Shown piece by piece: positions 38,692 through 47,223 of a stretch of 64,000 nt of DNA. Source of the DNA: Bradyrhizobium sp. AT1 (GTDB taxonomy: Bacteria > Pseudomonadota > Alphaproteobacteria > Rhizobiales > Xanthobacteraceae). The stretch is taken from assembly GCF_001590795.1 (NCBI RefSeq), contig NZ_JXDL01000001.1, forward strand, positions 2,755,937 to 2,819,936. Direction: 5' to 3'. The notes under the pieces were generated by a model, which was not told where the DNA came from, did not search any database, and worked only from the letters and a program-made list of their open reading frames with translations. Every line of letters begins with the position of its first letter. The stretch's first letter is position 1. The position numbers and the translations under genes are program-made.

Positions 38692-39972
38692 ATGCTGAAG
38701 TCCATCATCGCCGCGGCGGCTCTGTCGCTTGCGGCCGGCTCTGCGCTCGCGCAGACCAAGACCGAGATCGTGATGCAGTATCCCTATCCGGAGCTGTTCA
38801 CCGAAACGCACAAGCGCATCGCCGACGAGTTCGCCAAGGTGCACCCGGAGATCAAGGTCACGATGCGGGCGCCTTACGAATCCTACGAGGACGCCACCCA
38901 GAAAGTGCTGCGCGAGGCCGTTACCAATCAGATGCCGGACGTGTCGTTCCAGGGCTTGAACCGCATCCGCGTCCTGGTCGACAAGAACATCCCGGCCGAG
39001 CTCGGCGGCTACATCGCCGCCGAAAAGGACTTCGACAAGCAGGGCTTTCACCAGGCGATGTACGACATCGGGACCGCCGGCGGCAAAGTCTACGCCCTTC
39101 CCTTCGCGATCTCCCTGCCCATCGTCTACGTCAATCTCGACCTCGTGAAGCAGGCCGGTGGCGACGTGAACAACCTGCCGAAGAGCTGGGACGAGCTGAT
39201 CGCGCTCGCCAGGAAGATCAAGGCGCTCGGCAACGACACCAACGGCATCACCTATGCGTGGGACATCACCGGCAACTGGCTGTGGCAAGCCCCGGTGTTC
39301 GCGCGCGGCGGCACCATGCTCAATGCCGACGAGACCAAGGTCGCCTTTGACGGTGCGGAAGGCAAATTCGCCATCAACGTGATCGCGCGGCTCGTCAACG
39401 AGGGCGGCATGCCGAATCTCGACCAGCCCTCGATGCGCGCGGCGTTCGCCGCCGGCAAGACCGGCTTCCACGTCACCTCGACCTCGGACCTCAACAAGGT
39501 CACGCAGATGACCGGCGGCAAGTTCGCGTTGAAAACGATCCCGTTCCCGGACGTCGCCACCCCGAACGGCCGGCTGCCGGCTGGCGGCAACGTCGTCCTG
39601 ATCCTCGCCAAGGACAAGGCCAAGCGCGACGCCGCCTGGGAAGCGGTGAAGTTCTGGACCGGCCCCAAGGGCGCCGCCATCATGGCGGAGACCACCGGCT
39701 ACATGCCGCCCAACAAGGTCGCGAACGACGTCTACCTGAAGGACTTCTACGTCAAGAACCCCAACAACTACACCGCGGTCGGCCAGCTCCCGCTGCTCAC
39801 CAAATGGTACGCCTTCCCCGGCGACAACGGCCTGAAGATCACCGACGTGATCAAGGATCATCTCAACTCGATCATCTCGGGGGCCCGCGCCAAAGAACCC
39901 GAAGCCGTCCTCGCCGACATGACGGCGGACGTGCAGAAGCTGCTGCCGAAGACGACCGGCGCCGCGCGCTGA
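38692..39972 (+). CDS. ABC importer periplasmic binding protein, UgpB-like
   Basis: 426 residues with a signal peptide (MLKSIIAAAALSLAAGSALAQ, cleavage about 21). It is an extracellular solute-binding protein family 1 member (UgpB/MalE fold). AGGAG stands 9 bases before the ATG, a stronger site than for the permeases, as expected for an abundant binding protein. With the phosphodiesterase gene downstream, a glycerophosphodiester or phosphorylated polyol ligand is plausible but not proven. Confidence 0.9.
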   Translation: MLKSIIAAAALSLAAGSALAQTKTEIVMQYPYPELFTETHKRIADEFAKVHPEIKVTMRAPYESYEDATQKVLREAVTNQMPDVSFQGLNRIRVLVDKNIPAELGGYIAAEKDFDKQGFHQAMYDIGTAGGKVYALPFAISLPIVYVNLDLVKQAGGDVNNLPKSWDELIALARKIKALGNDTNGITYAWDITGNWLWQAPVFARGGTMLNADETKVAFDGAEGKFAINVIARLVNEGGMPNLDQPSMRAAFAAGKTGFHVTSTSDLNKVTQMTGGKFALKTIPFPDVATPNGRLPAGGNVVLILAKDKAKRDAAWEAVKFWTGPKGAAIMAETTGYMPPNKVANDVYLKDFYVKNPNNYTAVGQLPLLTKWYAFPGDNGLKITDVIKDHLNSIISGARAKEPEAVLADMTADVQKLLPKTTGAAR

Positions 39973-39994
39973 TCATCGCGACACATTCGCCAAA

Positions 39995-40019
39995 CACGGG
40001 GCGCCACCGGCGCCCCGTG
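39995..40019 (+). promoter_or_regulatory. Intercistronic stem-loop
   Basis: An 11-bp perfect stem (CACGGGGCGCC with GGCGCCCCGTG, loop ACC) lies between the binding-protein and phosphodiesterase genes without a T-tract. It is more likely an RNA stabiliser or partial attenuator than a terminator; it ends 20 bases before the next start. Confidence 0.5.
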
Positions 40020-40039
40020 CCGTACGAACGGAGGGAACT

Positions 40040-40864
40040 ATGAAGCTGCTGCATCTGAGCGACATTCACCTGACGGCGGCCGGCTCCACGATCGGCGGCC
40101 GCGATCCGCGCGCCAATTTCGAGCGCGCGCTGGCGCATGCCCTGAAGGATCATCACGACGCCGAGCTGATGGTGATCACGGGCGATCTCTCGGACTGGGG
40201 CGACGCCGCCGACTATCAATGGCTCAAGCAGCGCATCGACGAATATCCGCTACCGGTCCGGCTGTGCATCGGCAACCACGACCGGCGCGCCGCCTTCCTG
40301 AGCGTCTTCCCCGACCTCGCCGACGAGAACGGCTTCGTCCAGGGCATGCACGATACCGCCGCAGGCCGCTGCCTGTTCCTCGACACCGCCCATCCGGAAA
40401 CCCATGCCGGCCGCTATTGCGACGATCGTCTCGGCTGGCTCGAGGCACGGCTTGCCGAGCATGACGGGCCGTTCTTGCTGTTCATGCATCATAACCCCAT
40501 GCCGGTGCACCTCGCCCCGCTCGACCAGATCCGCCTGCTCGACGAGGCGCCGTTCCGGCAGCTCGTTGGCCGCAACCGATCGAAGATCCGCCACGTCTTC
40601 TTCGGGCATTGTCACTTGCCGCTGGCCGGATCGGTCGCGGGCGTTCCCGTCTCCTCGCTGCGCGGCACCAACCATGCGAGCTATCCGCTGTTCTCAGAGA
40701 CCAGGCTACTGAGCGCGTCCGACCTGCCGCAATCCTATGGCGTCGTGTTCTTCGGAGACGACTATGTGACCGTGCATATGGTGGAATACGGCTACGACGG
40801 TCCGATCCGCATCGAAGGTTCGCCCGACTATCAGGCCTGGGATCGCGAGACCATGGTGCGGTGA
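40040..40864 (+). CDS. Calcineurin-like phosphodiesterase, GpdQ/CpdA type
   Basis: 274 residues with the full binuclear metallophosphoesterase motif set: D8-X-H10 (SDIH), D49 (GDLSD), N79-H80-D81 (GNHD), MHHNP and GHCH. This class (GpdQ, CpdA) splits glycerophosphodiesters or cyclic nucleotides. GGAGGG precedes the ATG. It is the last gene of the importer operon, so it probably processes the imported phosphodiester. No signal peptide is seen, so it acts in the cytoplasm after uptake. Confidence 0.88.
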   Translation: MKLLHLSDIHLTAAGSTIGGRDPRANFERALAHALKDHHDAELMVITGDLSDWGDAADYQWLKQRIDEYPLPVRLCIGNHDRRAAFLSVFPDLADENGFVQGMHDTAAGRCLFLDTAHPETHAGRYCDDRLGWLEARLAEHDGPFLLFMHHNPMPVHLAPLDQIRLLDEAPFRQLVGRNRSKIRHVFFGHCHLPLAGSVAGVPVSSLRGTNHASYPLFSETRLLSASDLPQSYGVVFFGDDYVTVHMVEYGYDGPIRIEGSPDYQAWDRETMVR

Positions 40865-41063
40865 CCGGCGAGCGCCCGCCGTTCGCAGGGCGTCTCCTCA
40901 TAAACCCGCGCTGCACTTCTTGCAGGGTCCGCTCCGGCGCGTTGGCGTCCCTCACCTTAGGTCGGAGATGGGCCACAAGCGGCCCTGAGTCGGCATTTTC
41001 GTGAACATCAACCGCGGGCCAGAAGGCAAACTCTGCGAGGGTTGTGCAAAGAGGAGATCGAAG

Positions 41064-41933
41064 CTACGCCGCTCTAGCGAACCGGTTGACGAGCAACTCG
41101 ATGAAAGCCCTGACCTTGCGCGCGAGATGTTGTCCGGGCGAACGTACAAGGAAGATGCCCACCTTGGGCAGTTGGTACCGGGTCATGATTGGCGTGATTC
41201 TGCCTGCCTCGGCATAGGTGGCGGCGATAACATCCGGAAGCGCGCCGATCCCTACGCCGGCCGCAATTGCTTCCGCGATGGCTAGCGCGCTGTCCGACTT
41301 GAATCGGCCTTGCGGGTTGACCGTGATCGTCTTCCTGCCTTCGGAGAACTTCCAGCTCTCGGTGCCGATCATGACGGCCTGGTGGCCGACCACGTCTTCC
41401 GGCTTCTCCGGAGCGCCGTGCGCCGCGAGGTAGTGCGGACTCGCGTACAGACTGACGGAGAAAGAGCCGATGCGGCGTGCAACCAGGTTGGAATCCGGAA
41501 GGTAGCCAACGCGGATCCCGCAATCGAAGCCCTCGGCTACCAGGTCGACGTAGCGGTCGCTGTAGCGGGTGTGGACCTGCAAGAGCGGATGTTGCGCGGC
41601 GAACGCTGCTATCGCAGGAGCGAAGTGCTGGCCGAACGATGCCGGTCCCGCCACGCGCAAGAGCCCCCTGAGGTCGCCGTCCGGCGAGAGTTCCTCGCGT
41701 GCCGCGTCGATTTCGCCGCAGATCCGAACCGCATGCTCGCGGAACGATACGCCGGCTTCGGTCAGAACGGCGCCCCGCGTATTTCGGGACAGAAGCTGGC
41801 TGCCGAGTTCGTCCTCAAGGCGGAATAGCCGGCGGCTGATGATCGACTTGGCCAAGCCGAGCCGACGCGCGGCGGACGAGACGCCGCCGGCATCCGCGAC
41901 TTCCACGAAGGTCCGAAGGTCTTCCAATTCCAT
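41064..41933 (-). CDS. LysR-family regulator of the pirin region
   Basis: 289 residues. Helix-turn-helix at the N-terminus (FVEVADAGGVSSAARRLGLAKSIISRRLFRLE) and a substrate-binding-like domain after about residue 90. It is of the CrgA/aldehyde-responsive subtype by appearance. The ATG at 41933 is chosen; another in-frame ATG ten codons upstream (MPCNVNRNAV) is possible. It is divergent from the pirin gene, sharing a 126-base control region with two GGTTAACG boxes. Confidence 0.87.
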   Translation of the reverse strand: MELEDLRTFVEVADAGGVSSAARRLGLAKSIISRRLFRLEDELGSQLLSRNTRGAVLTEAGVSFREHAVRICGEIDAAREELSPDGDLRGLLRVAGPASFGQHFAPAIAAFAAQHPLLQVHTRYSDRYVDLVAEGFDCGIRVGYLPDSNLVARRIGSFSVSLYASPHYLAAHGAPEKPEDVVGHQAVMIGTESWKFSEGRKTITVNPQGRFKSDSALAIAEAIAAGVGIGALPDVIAATYAEAGRITPIMTRYQLPKVGIFLVRSPGQHLARKVRAFIELLVNRFARAA

Positions 41934-41942
41934 GACGGCGTT

Positions 41943-42021
41943 CCGGTTAACGTTACACGGCATACCACATGGCGCGACTACTGTGCCCGATTCCACAACG
42001 ATAGCCTGGTTCTGGTTAACG
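41943..42021. promoter_or_regulatory. Paired GGTTAACG boxes in the LysR/pirin control region
   Basis: CCGGTTAACG (41943-41952) and CTGGTTAACG (42012-42021) are direct copies of an eight-base core, 69 bases apart, between the divergent LysR and pirin genes. Each has a GTTAAC palindrome inside. The first is also followed by GTTAC. Candidate regulator-binding sites; no protein is proven. Confidence 0.35.
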
Positions 42022-42059
42022 CGGCGATGCCGCCGCCAAAGCAGGAAGGGATCAAGACC

Positions 42060-42809
42060 ATGAAGACGATCAAGATGAAACGCGGGATCAGGCGCGGCGA
42101 CCCGAGCCGAGGTTTCTCCCTGGAGATCCTGTACCCTGGCCTGACCTTCGGTGAGGACGACAGCGGGATCGGCGCGATCGGCCGCCTCGACCGCGCGCGC
42201 ATTCATCCCGGCGACACCATCGCAATGCATCCCCATCGCGACGATGAGATCCTGACATACGTTCGAGTCGGATCGATGTTCCACAAGGACACTGTCGGCC
42301 ACCGAGAGGAGATCCGGCCGGCTCGCCTGATGATGATGAACGCCGGGCACACCTTCCAACATGAAGAGACGATCCTCGGCAGCGAACCGCAGGAAGCTTT
42401 GCAGATCTTCCTGCGCCCGCGCGCACCCTCGTTGGATCCGAGAGTGCAATTCCACGACTTCGGCGAGGCCGAGAGCCGCGATGCCTGGCGGCTCCTCTCA
42501 GCTCCCGAAGGCGCTCCATTCGAAGTCCGGTCGCAAGCCTGGGTGCACGATACCCGTCTCACCGCCGGCACGACACTGGCGCTTCCGAATTTCCCGGCAC
42601 ACGCTCCTGTCCGGCTGCTCTACGTCTTCTCCGGTGAAGCCCGCGTCGGCGGCCTAACCCTGCAAACAGGTGAAGGTGCGTTCCTCGCCAATGACGAGAC
42701 CTCGGTCGAGGCGAGGTCCGATAGCGATCTGGTGCTGGTCGCGACCGACTCGAGCGCACCTGTGTTCAAGGGCGGTATGTTCAGCGGAAACCTACGCGTC
42801 CACGCCTGA
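42060..42809 (+). CDS. Pirin-family (bicupin) protein
   Basis: 249-residue pirin/YhhW-like bicupin. The N-terminal cupin has the metal-binding HPHRDDEILTYVRVG (pirin signature H-x-H...E). The second half is a degenerate cupin. Some relatives have quercetinase activity; others act as redox-sensitive regulators. The start ATG is at 42060 after CAGGAAGGG; an earlier frame start at 42027 is less likely. Confidence 0.85.
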   Translation: MKTIKMKRGIRRGDPSRGFSLEILYPGLTFGEDDSGIGAIGRLDRARIHPGDTIAMHPHRDDEILTYVRVGSMFHKDTVGHREEIRPARLMMMNAGHTFQHEETILGSEPQEALQIFLRPRAPSLDPRVQFHDFGEAESRDAWRLLSAPEGAPFEVRSQAWVHDTRLTAGTTLALPNFPAHAPVRLLYVFSGEARVGGLTLQTGEGAFLANDETSVEARSDSDLVLVATDSSAPVFKGGMFSGNLRVHA

Positions 42810-43005
42810 ACCAATTACATTCAAGACAAAGGGCCGGGGCTTCCATAGGGACGCTCCGGCTTCCGCCGTTTGCGCCCATACAGCCCACCTGGCGTTCCTC
42901 ATTTCGAGACGCGGGGTGTCGAACCTGCTGGCTAGTGAGCCGACATCCGCAACGGCATGTTGGATGTGTTGAAAGCAATCGACCCAACCCCGAAAGGAAT
43001 AGACC

Positions 43006-43632
43006 ATGTCTTACGATCGCTTGACCGCAGACAACACCGCCGTCCTCTTCGTCGACCACCAGACCGGCCTCGCGAACGGCGTACAGACCCAGAGCCCGCC
43101 CGAGTTCATCAACAATGTGAAGGCGCTCGTCACCATCGCACAGATCTACAAGTTGCCGACGGTCGTTACCACCAGCGCCCACGACGGTCCGAACGGCCCT
43201 ATCATGCCGGTCGTCCAACAGGGCCTTCCGGATGCAGCGATTGTACACCGTCCCGGCCAAATCAACGCTTTCGACAACGATGACTTCGCAGCGGCCGTCA
43301 AGAAGACGGGGCGCAAGAAACTTCTGATCGCCGGCATCTCGACGGAGGTCTGCGTCGCCTTCGCCGCCCTGTCTGCGAAGCAACTCGGTTACGACGTCTA
43401 CGCCGTGATCGACGCCTCCGGCACCTGGAGCAAGCTCGTCGAGGACGCTGCAGTCGCCCGCATGGTGCAGGCCGGGATCGTGCCGATCACCTGGGTCGCG
43501 GTCGGCGCCGAACTCCTGGGCTCCTGGGCGTCGCCGACCGGCGGGGCGCACGCCCAATTGATGGGCGACCACCTGCCATTTTCAGCTAACAACATGGCGG
43601 GATACCTGTCCGCAAAAGGGGCATCGCGTTGA
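43006..43632 (+). CDS. Isochorismatase-family cysteine hydrolase
   Basis: 208 residues of the isochorismatase-like fold. Nucleophile C116 lies in AGISTEVCV, and D17 in LFVDHQTG is the catalytic acid; the conserved cis-peptide region precedes the cysteine. Relatives hydrolyse amides or enol ethers (nicotinamidase, YcaC-type). It follows pirin by 196 bases on the same strand, a gap with its own leader, so co-regulation is only suggested. Substrate unknown. AAAGGAATAGACC precedes the ATG. Confidence 0.87.
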   Translation: MSYDRLTADNTAVLFVDHQTGLANGVQTQSPPEFINNVKALVTIAQIYKLPTVVTTSAHDGPNGPIMPVVQQGLPDAAIVHRPGQINAFDNDDFAAAVKKTGRKKLLIAGISTEVCVAFAALSAKQLGYDVYAVIDASGTWSKLVEDAAVARMVQAGIVPITWVAVGAELLGSWASPTGGAHAQLMGDHLPFSANNMAGYLSAKGASR

Positions 43633-43789
43633 ATGGAGTCAGATCGACTTAAAGATGCGAATAGTGCGGCCGCTCTGCGTGAACAGGGCGGCCGCGCGAC
43701 TTGAGCTTCGCGTCACAACCGGCCGATCATATTTGGAATGGCGGACCTCCGCTGAGCGTTGATAAGCCAACGCCTTATGAGGACATGCC

Positions 43790-44668
43790 CTACTCCACCA
43801 GCAGCACATCGACGGCGACGCCAAGCTTCTGCTTCGGCGAGCCGACGATGATGCCGTCGACCGGCGAGACGTCGGAGAAATCGCGCCCGACCGCCAGCAC
43901 GATATGGTCGTTGCCGATCAGGAGATCGTTGGTCGGGTCGAAATCGACCCAGCCAAGCTCGGCCCCGCACCACAGCGACACCCAGGCATGGGTGGCGTCG
44001 GCGCCTTGCAGGCGCGGCTGACCCGGCGGCGGAATGGTGCGCAAATAGCCGCTGACATAGGCCGCCGGCAGACCGAGCCCGCGCAGACCCGCGATCATCA
44101 CATGGGCAAAGTCCTGGCAGACGCCGTGGCGCTTGTCGAAGACTTCGCCGAGCGGCGTCGAGATCACCGTCGCCTTGGGATCGTAGCGAAACTGGTCGCG
44201 GATCCGATGCATCAGATCGACCGCGCCTGCGATGATGCCGGCGCCGGGCGGAAAGCTCTCGGCGGCATAGGCGCTGACCGGACGCAGCACCGGCACCAGC
44301 GGGCTCGCGAAGACATAGCCGACCGGCGAGGACGGTCCGAGGCTGGTCGCCTCGAAGGCGATATCGCGCACGCTCTCCCAGGGCGGGCTCGCGGCATCGC
44401 GTGCCGGCGGCTGGCGCGACACCGACACACGCGAGCGCGAGTCGATGCGCAAATTGCGATGCGCGGCCTCGATCACCACGCTCTCGGTGAGCGCGCCGAA
44501 GAAATCGCGCCGCACGGTCCGCTCGGCGGGACGCGGACGGATCTCGACACGGTGCGAGATCAACTCCTGGCCACCGCCGCTGCGCGGCTCCAGCCGCAGC
44601 GTGCAGCGGGCGAAGCTGACCGGACTCTCGTATTCGTAAGTCGTGACGTGACGGATGTCGTAGATCAC
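43790..44668 (-). CDS. Transglutaminase-like cysteine peptidase, small form
   Basis: 292 residues. An N-terminal bacterial transglutaminase beta domain (IYDIRHVTTYEYESPVSFARCTLRL) precedes a papain-like transglutaminase core with catalytic C184 (HGVCQDFAH), H227 (THAWVSLW) and D244 (DFDPTN). The start is a GTG whose GTGA overlaps the stop of the ATP-grasp gene. Last gene of a three-gene operon with the ATP-grasp/alpha-E and the large transglutaminase. In such operons this protein is predicted to cleave or transfer a ligated peptide. Confidence 0.88.
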   Translation of the reverse strand: MIYDIRHVTTYEYESPVSFARCTLRLEPRSGGGQELISHRVEIRPRPAERTVRRDFFGALTESVVIEAAHRNLRIDSRSRVSVSRQPPARDAASPPWESVRDIAFEATSLGPSSPVGYVFASPLVPVLRPVSAYAAESFPPGAGIIAGAVDLMHRIRDQFRYDPKATVISTPLGEVFDKRHGVCQDFAHVMIAGLRGLGLPAAYVSGYLRTIPPPGQPRLQGADATHAWVSLWCGAELGWVDFDPTNDLLIGNDHIVLAVGRDFSDVSPVDGIIVGSPKQKLGVAVDVLLVE

Positions 44669-47196
44669 GCCAGCCCCGTCAGCTTTTCCGGCCGGCTGGC
44701 ATTGGGACCGTGCGGGAAGTAGTGCTGCCCGATCGCCTCGGCAAGGCTGAGCAGGTCCTGCTCCAGCGCGAACAGAGTCTTGACCTCGAGCTTCTCGGCC
44801 TCTGCGGTTGCGAGCATCGCCTGGGTCGCCACTGCGAGCCGCTGCGGCTTCTCGATCAGGCCGTGCTCCTTCAGGCTCGGCAGCGCGGCGATGTGCTCGT
44901 TCAGCGTCGCCACCTGGAACGCGACCGAACGCGGATTGTAGGGATCGAGCACCGCGAGGTCGCGCACCGGCGCCAGGATCGGCGCCAAGAGATAACGCGA
45001 GCGGTAGGTGATCTGGCAATCCACCAGCGTCAGCAGGATGTCGAGATCTTCGTCGCCGGCCTCGTCATAGGCGAATTGGCGCGTGAAGCGCGTGGTGTTG
45101 ATGGCGCGCTCGGTGCGGCGTCCGATGTCGAGGAAGCGCCAGCCGGCGGCGCGGTTCATGTTCTCCTGCGCGAGGCCGGCCAGGCTCGCCAGCTCCTGCA
45201 GGGTGAGCTCGGCCGCGCTCACCACGCTGTCGTCGTCCTCGACCTCGAAGGCGAGACGCTCGGCCATCTCGGTGATGACCTGCCAGGCATCGGGCGACAG
45301 CCGTTCGCGCAAGGAGGTCGCGGTGCGCTGCGCGGCGCGGACCAGCGACAGCGCCGAGCCGAAACGCTCCGGGCTTTGCAGGGCTTCAGCCACGATGCGC
45401 CCCGCGGCCGTGCGCGAGGTTTGCGAGATCGCGCCCCAGGCCACCAGCAGGCGCTGGATCCGTTCGGCCGATTGCAGCGAGGCCGCGGTGCCCTTGTTGG
45501 GGCCGCTCGGCGAGCCCAGCGCACGCACGAGGCGCAGCGTCGCCTCGGCGCGTTCGAGATAGCGGCCGAGCCAGAACAGATTGTCGGCGGCGCGGCTCGG
45601 CAGCACGCCGGCGATGCGGCGGATGCGCACCTTGTCGGTCGCCGGCAACAAGGTCGCGGTCGCGACCTGCTTGTCGGAGACGACCCAGACGTCGGCGGCG
45701 CGCGCGCCGTCGCCCATCGACACCGCGCGCGCGTCCGGCTGTTCGGCGATGCGGCAGAAGCCGCCGGGCATGATCGCCCAGCCGTCGGGCGTCGCCGCGG
45801 CGAACACGCGCAGCACGAAGGGGCGCGGCGTGATCTGGCCTTGCTCCCACACCGGCATGGTCGAAAGCCGCACCACCTCCTGGCCGACATAATCCATGCC
45901 GCGCGCATTGATGGCCTCGACCAGTCGCTGGCGGTCGCTCGCAGCCAGCTCGCTCGCGAGCACCGGGCCGCTCGAGTCGAAGCCGGGCACGCCGCGCCGG
46001 TAGGCGCCTTCGATCGCGACCTCGTCGAGCCGCGCCAGCACCTCCTCGCGCGCGCTGCGCTGGCCGCACCACCAGGTCGCGATATGCGGCATCTTCAGCT
46101 CTTCGCCGAGCAGGCGGCGGCTGAGCGCCGGCAGGAAGCCGAGCAGCGCCCGCGCCTCCAGCACGCCCGAGCCCGGCATGTTGGCGACGACGACGCCGTC
46201 CTTGCGCAGCACGTCGATCAGGCCGGGAACCCCGAGATGCGAGGAGGCATCGAGCTCGAGCGGATCGAGCGAGTTGGAATCGACCCGGCGCAAGAGCACG
46301 TCGAGCCGCTTCAACCCCGCGACGGTGCGGATGTGAATGCGGTTGTCGCTGACGGCGAGATCGTCGCCCTCGACCAGGAGGAAGCCGAGATAACGCGCCA
46401 GCGTGGCGTGCTCGAAATAGGTCTCGCTGAAGCTGCCGGGGGTGAGCACGCCGATGCGCGGCTCGTCGCGATCGGCCCGTGCGCGAAGACTGTCGCGGAA
46501 GGCCTCGAAGAACGGCGCGACGCGGGGCACGTTCATCGACTTGTAGAGATCGGAGAAGGCGCGCGAGAGCACCAGGCGGTTCTCCAGCGCATAGCCGGCG
46601 CCTGACGGCGCCTGGGTACGGTCGCCCAGCACCCACCAGCGGCCGTCGGGACCGCGGCCGACATCGGCGGCATAGAGCGAGAGATAACGCCCGCCTGGCG
46701 GCGGCACGCCGCAGACGGGGCGAAGATATTCGGGGCTGCCGGCGATCGCGGCCGCGGGCAACGCGCCCTCGGTGACCAGCCGACCCTCACCATAGATATC
46801 GGCCAGCACGCGTTCGAGCAGCTCGGCGCGCTGGGTGATGCCGGCGCAAAGCTGCTGCCAGTCGGCCTCGTCGATCAGAAGCGGCAAATGGCTGATTGAC
46901 CACGGCCGGTCGGCGCTGTCGCCGGGGGCACGGTAGGTGACGCCGGCCTCGCGGAGGTGGCGATCGGCCATGCCGAACCGGCGCTCGACCTCGTCGGGCG
47001 CGAGCGCGCCGAAGGCGTCGAAGAAGCGGCGCCAGACCCCGCGCGGGGCGCCGTCGGACCCCAGGAACTCGTCGGGAATGCCGGGCAGGCGGCGATAGTC
47101 GCGGACCCATTGCGCGAGGCGGCGCTGGCCTTCACGCTGGCCTTCACGTTGGCCTTGCGTTCTGCCCGCCTTGTCGTCCTGTTCGGCCGCGCCCAT
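44665..47196 (-). CDS. Circularly permuted ATP-grasp fused to alpha-E domain
   Basis: 843 residues. The N-terminal half (about 70-490) is a circularly permuted ATP-grasp (former DUF404/DUF407), a predicted carboxylate-amine or peptide ligase. The C-terminal half (about 520-830) is the all-helical alpha-E domain (former DUF403). In many bacteria these are two genes; here they are fused. The N-terminal 25 residues are Arg/Gln/Glu-rich and contain a short GQRE tandem repeat. ATG start; 27 bases from the large transglutaminase gene upstream and a 4-base overlap with the small one downstream, so one operon. Predicted function follows published genome analysis of amidoligase systems; substrate unknown. 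Confidence 0.85.
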   Translation of the reverse strand: MGAAEQDDKAGRTQGQREGQREGQRRLAQWVRDYRRLPGIPDEFLGSDGAPRGVWRRFFDAFGALAPDEVERRFGMADRHLREAGVTYRAPGDSADRPWSISHLPLLIDEADWQQLCAGITQRAELLERVLADIYGEGRLVTEGALPAAAIAGSPEYLRPVCGVPPPGGRYLSLYAADVGRGPDGRWWVLGDRTQAPSGAGYALENRLVLSRAFSDLYKSMNVPRVAPFFEAFRDSLRARADRDEPRIGVLTPGSFSETYFEHATLARYLGFLLVEGDDLAVSDNRIHIRTVAGLKRLDVLLRRVDSNSLDPLELDASSHLGVPGLIDVLRKDGVVVANMPGSGVLEARALLGFLPALSRRLLGEELKMPHIATWWCGQRSAREEVLARLDEVAIEGAYRRGVPGFDSSGPVLASELAASDRQRLVEAINARGMDYVGQEVVRLSTMPVWEQGQITPRPFVLRVFAAATPDGWAIMPGGFCRIAEQPDARAVSMGDGARAADVWVVSDKQVATATLLPATDKVRIRRIAGVLPSRAADNLFWLGRYLERAEATLRLVRALGSPSGPNKGTAASLQSAERIQRLLVAWGAISQTSRTAAGRIVAEALQSPERFGSALSLVRAAQRTATSLRERLSPDAWQVITEMAERLAFEVEDDDSVVSAAELTLQELASLAGLAQENMNRAAGWRFLDIGRRTERAINTTRFTRQFAYDEAGDEDLDILLTLVDCQITYRSRYLLAPILAPVRDLAVLDPYNPRSVAFQVATLNEHIAALPSLKEHGLIEKPQRLAVATQAMLATAEAEKLEVKTLFALEQDLLSLAEAIGQHYFPHGPNASRPEKLTGLA

Positions 47197-47223
47197 GCGC
47201 CTCTCCCTGCCCCACCATCATAC

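Noticed and set aside
40865..41063. Possible gene remnant between the phosphodiesterase and LysR genes
   Set aside because: Short frames only, with no recognisable protein similarity.
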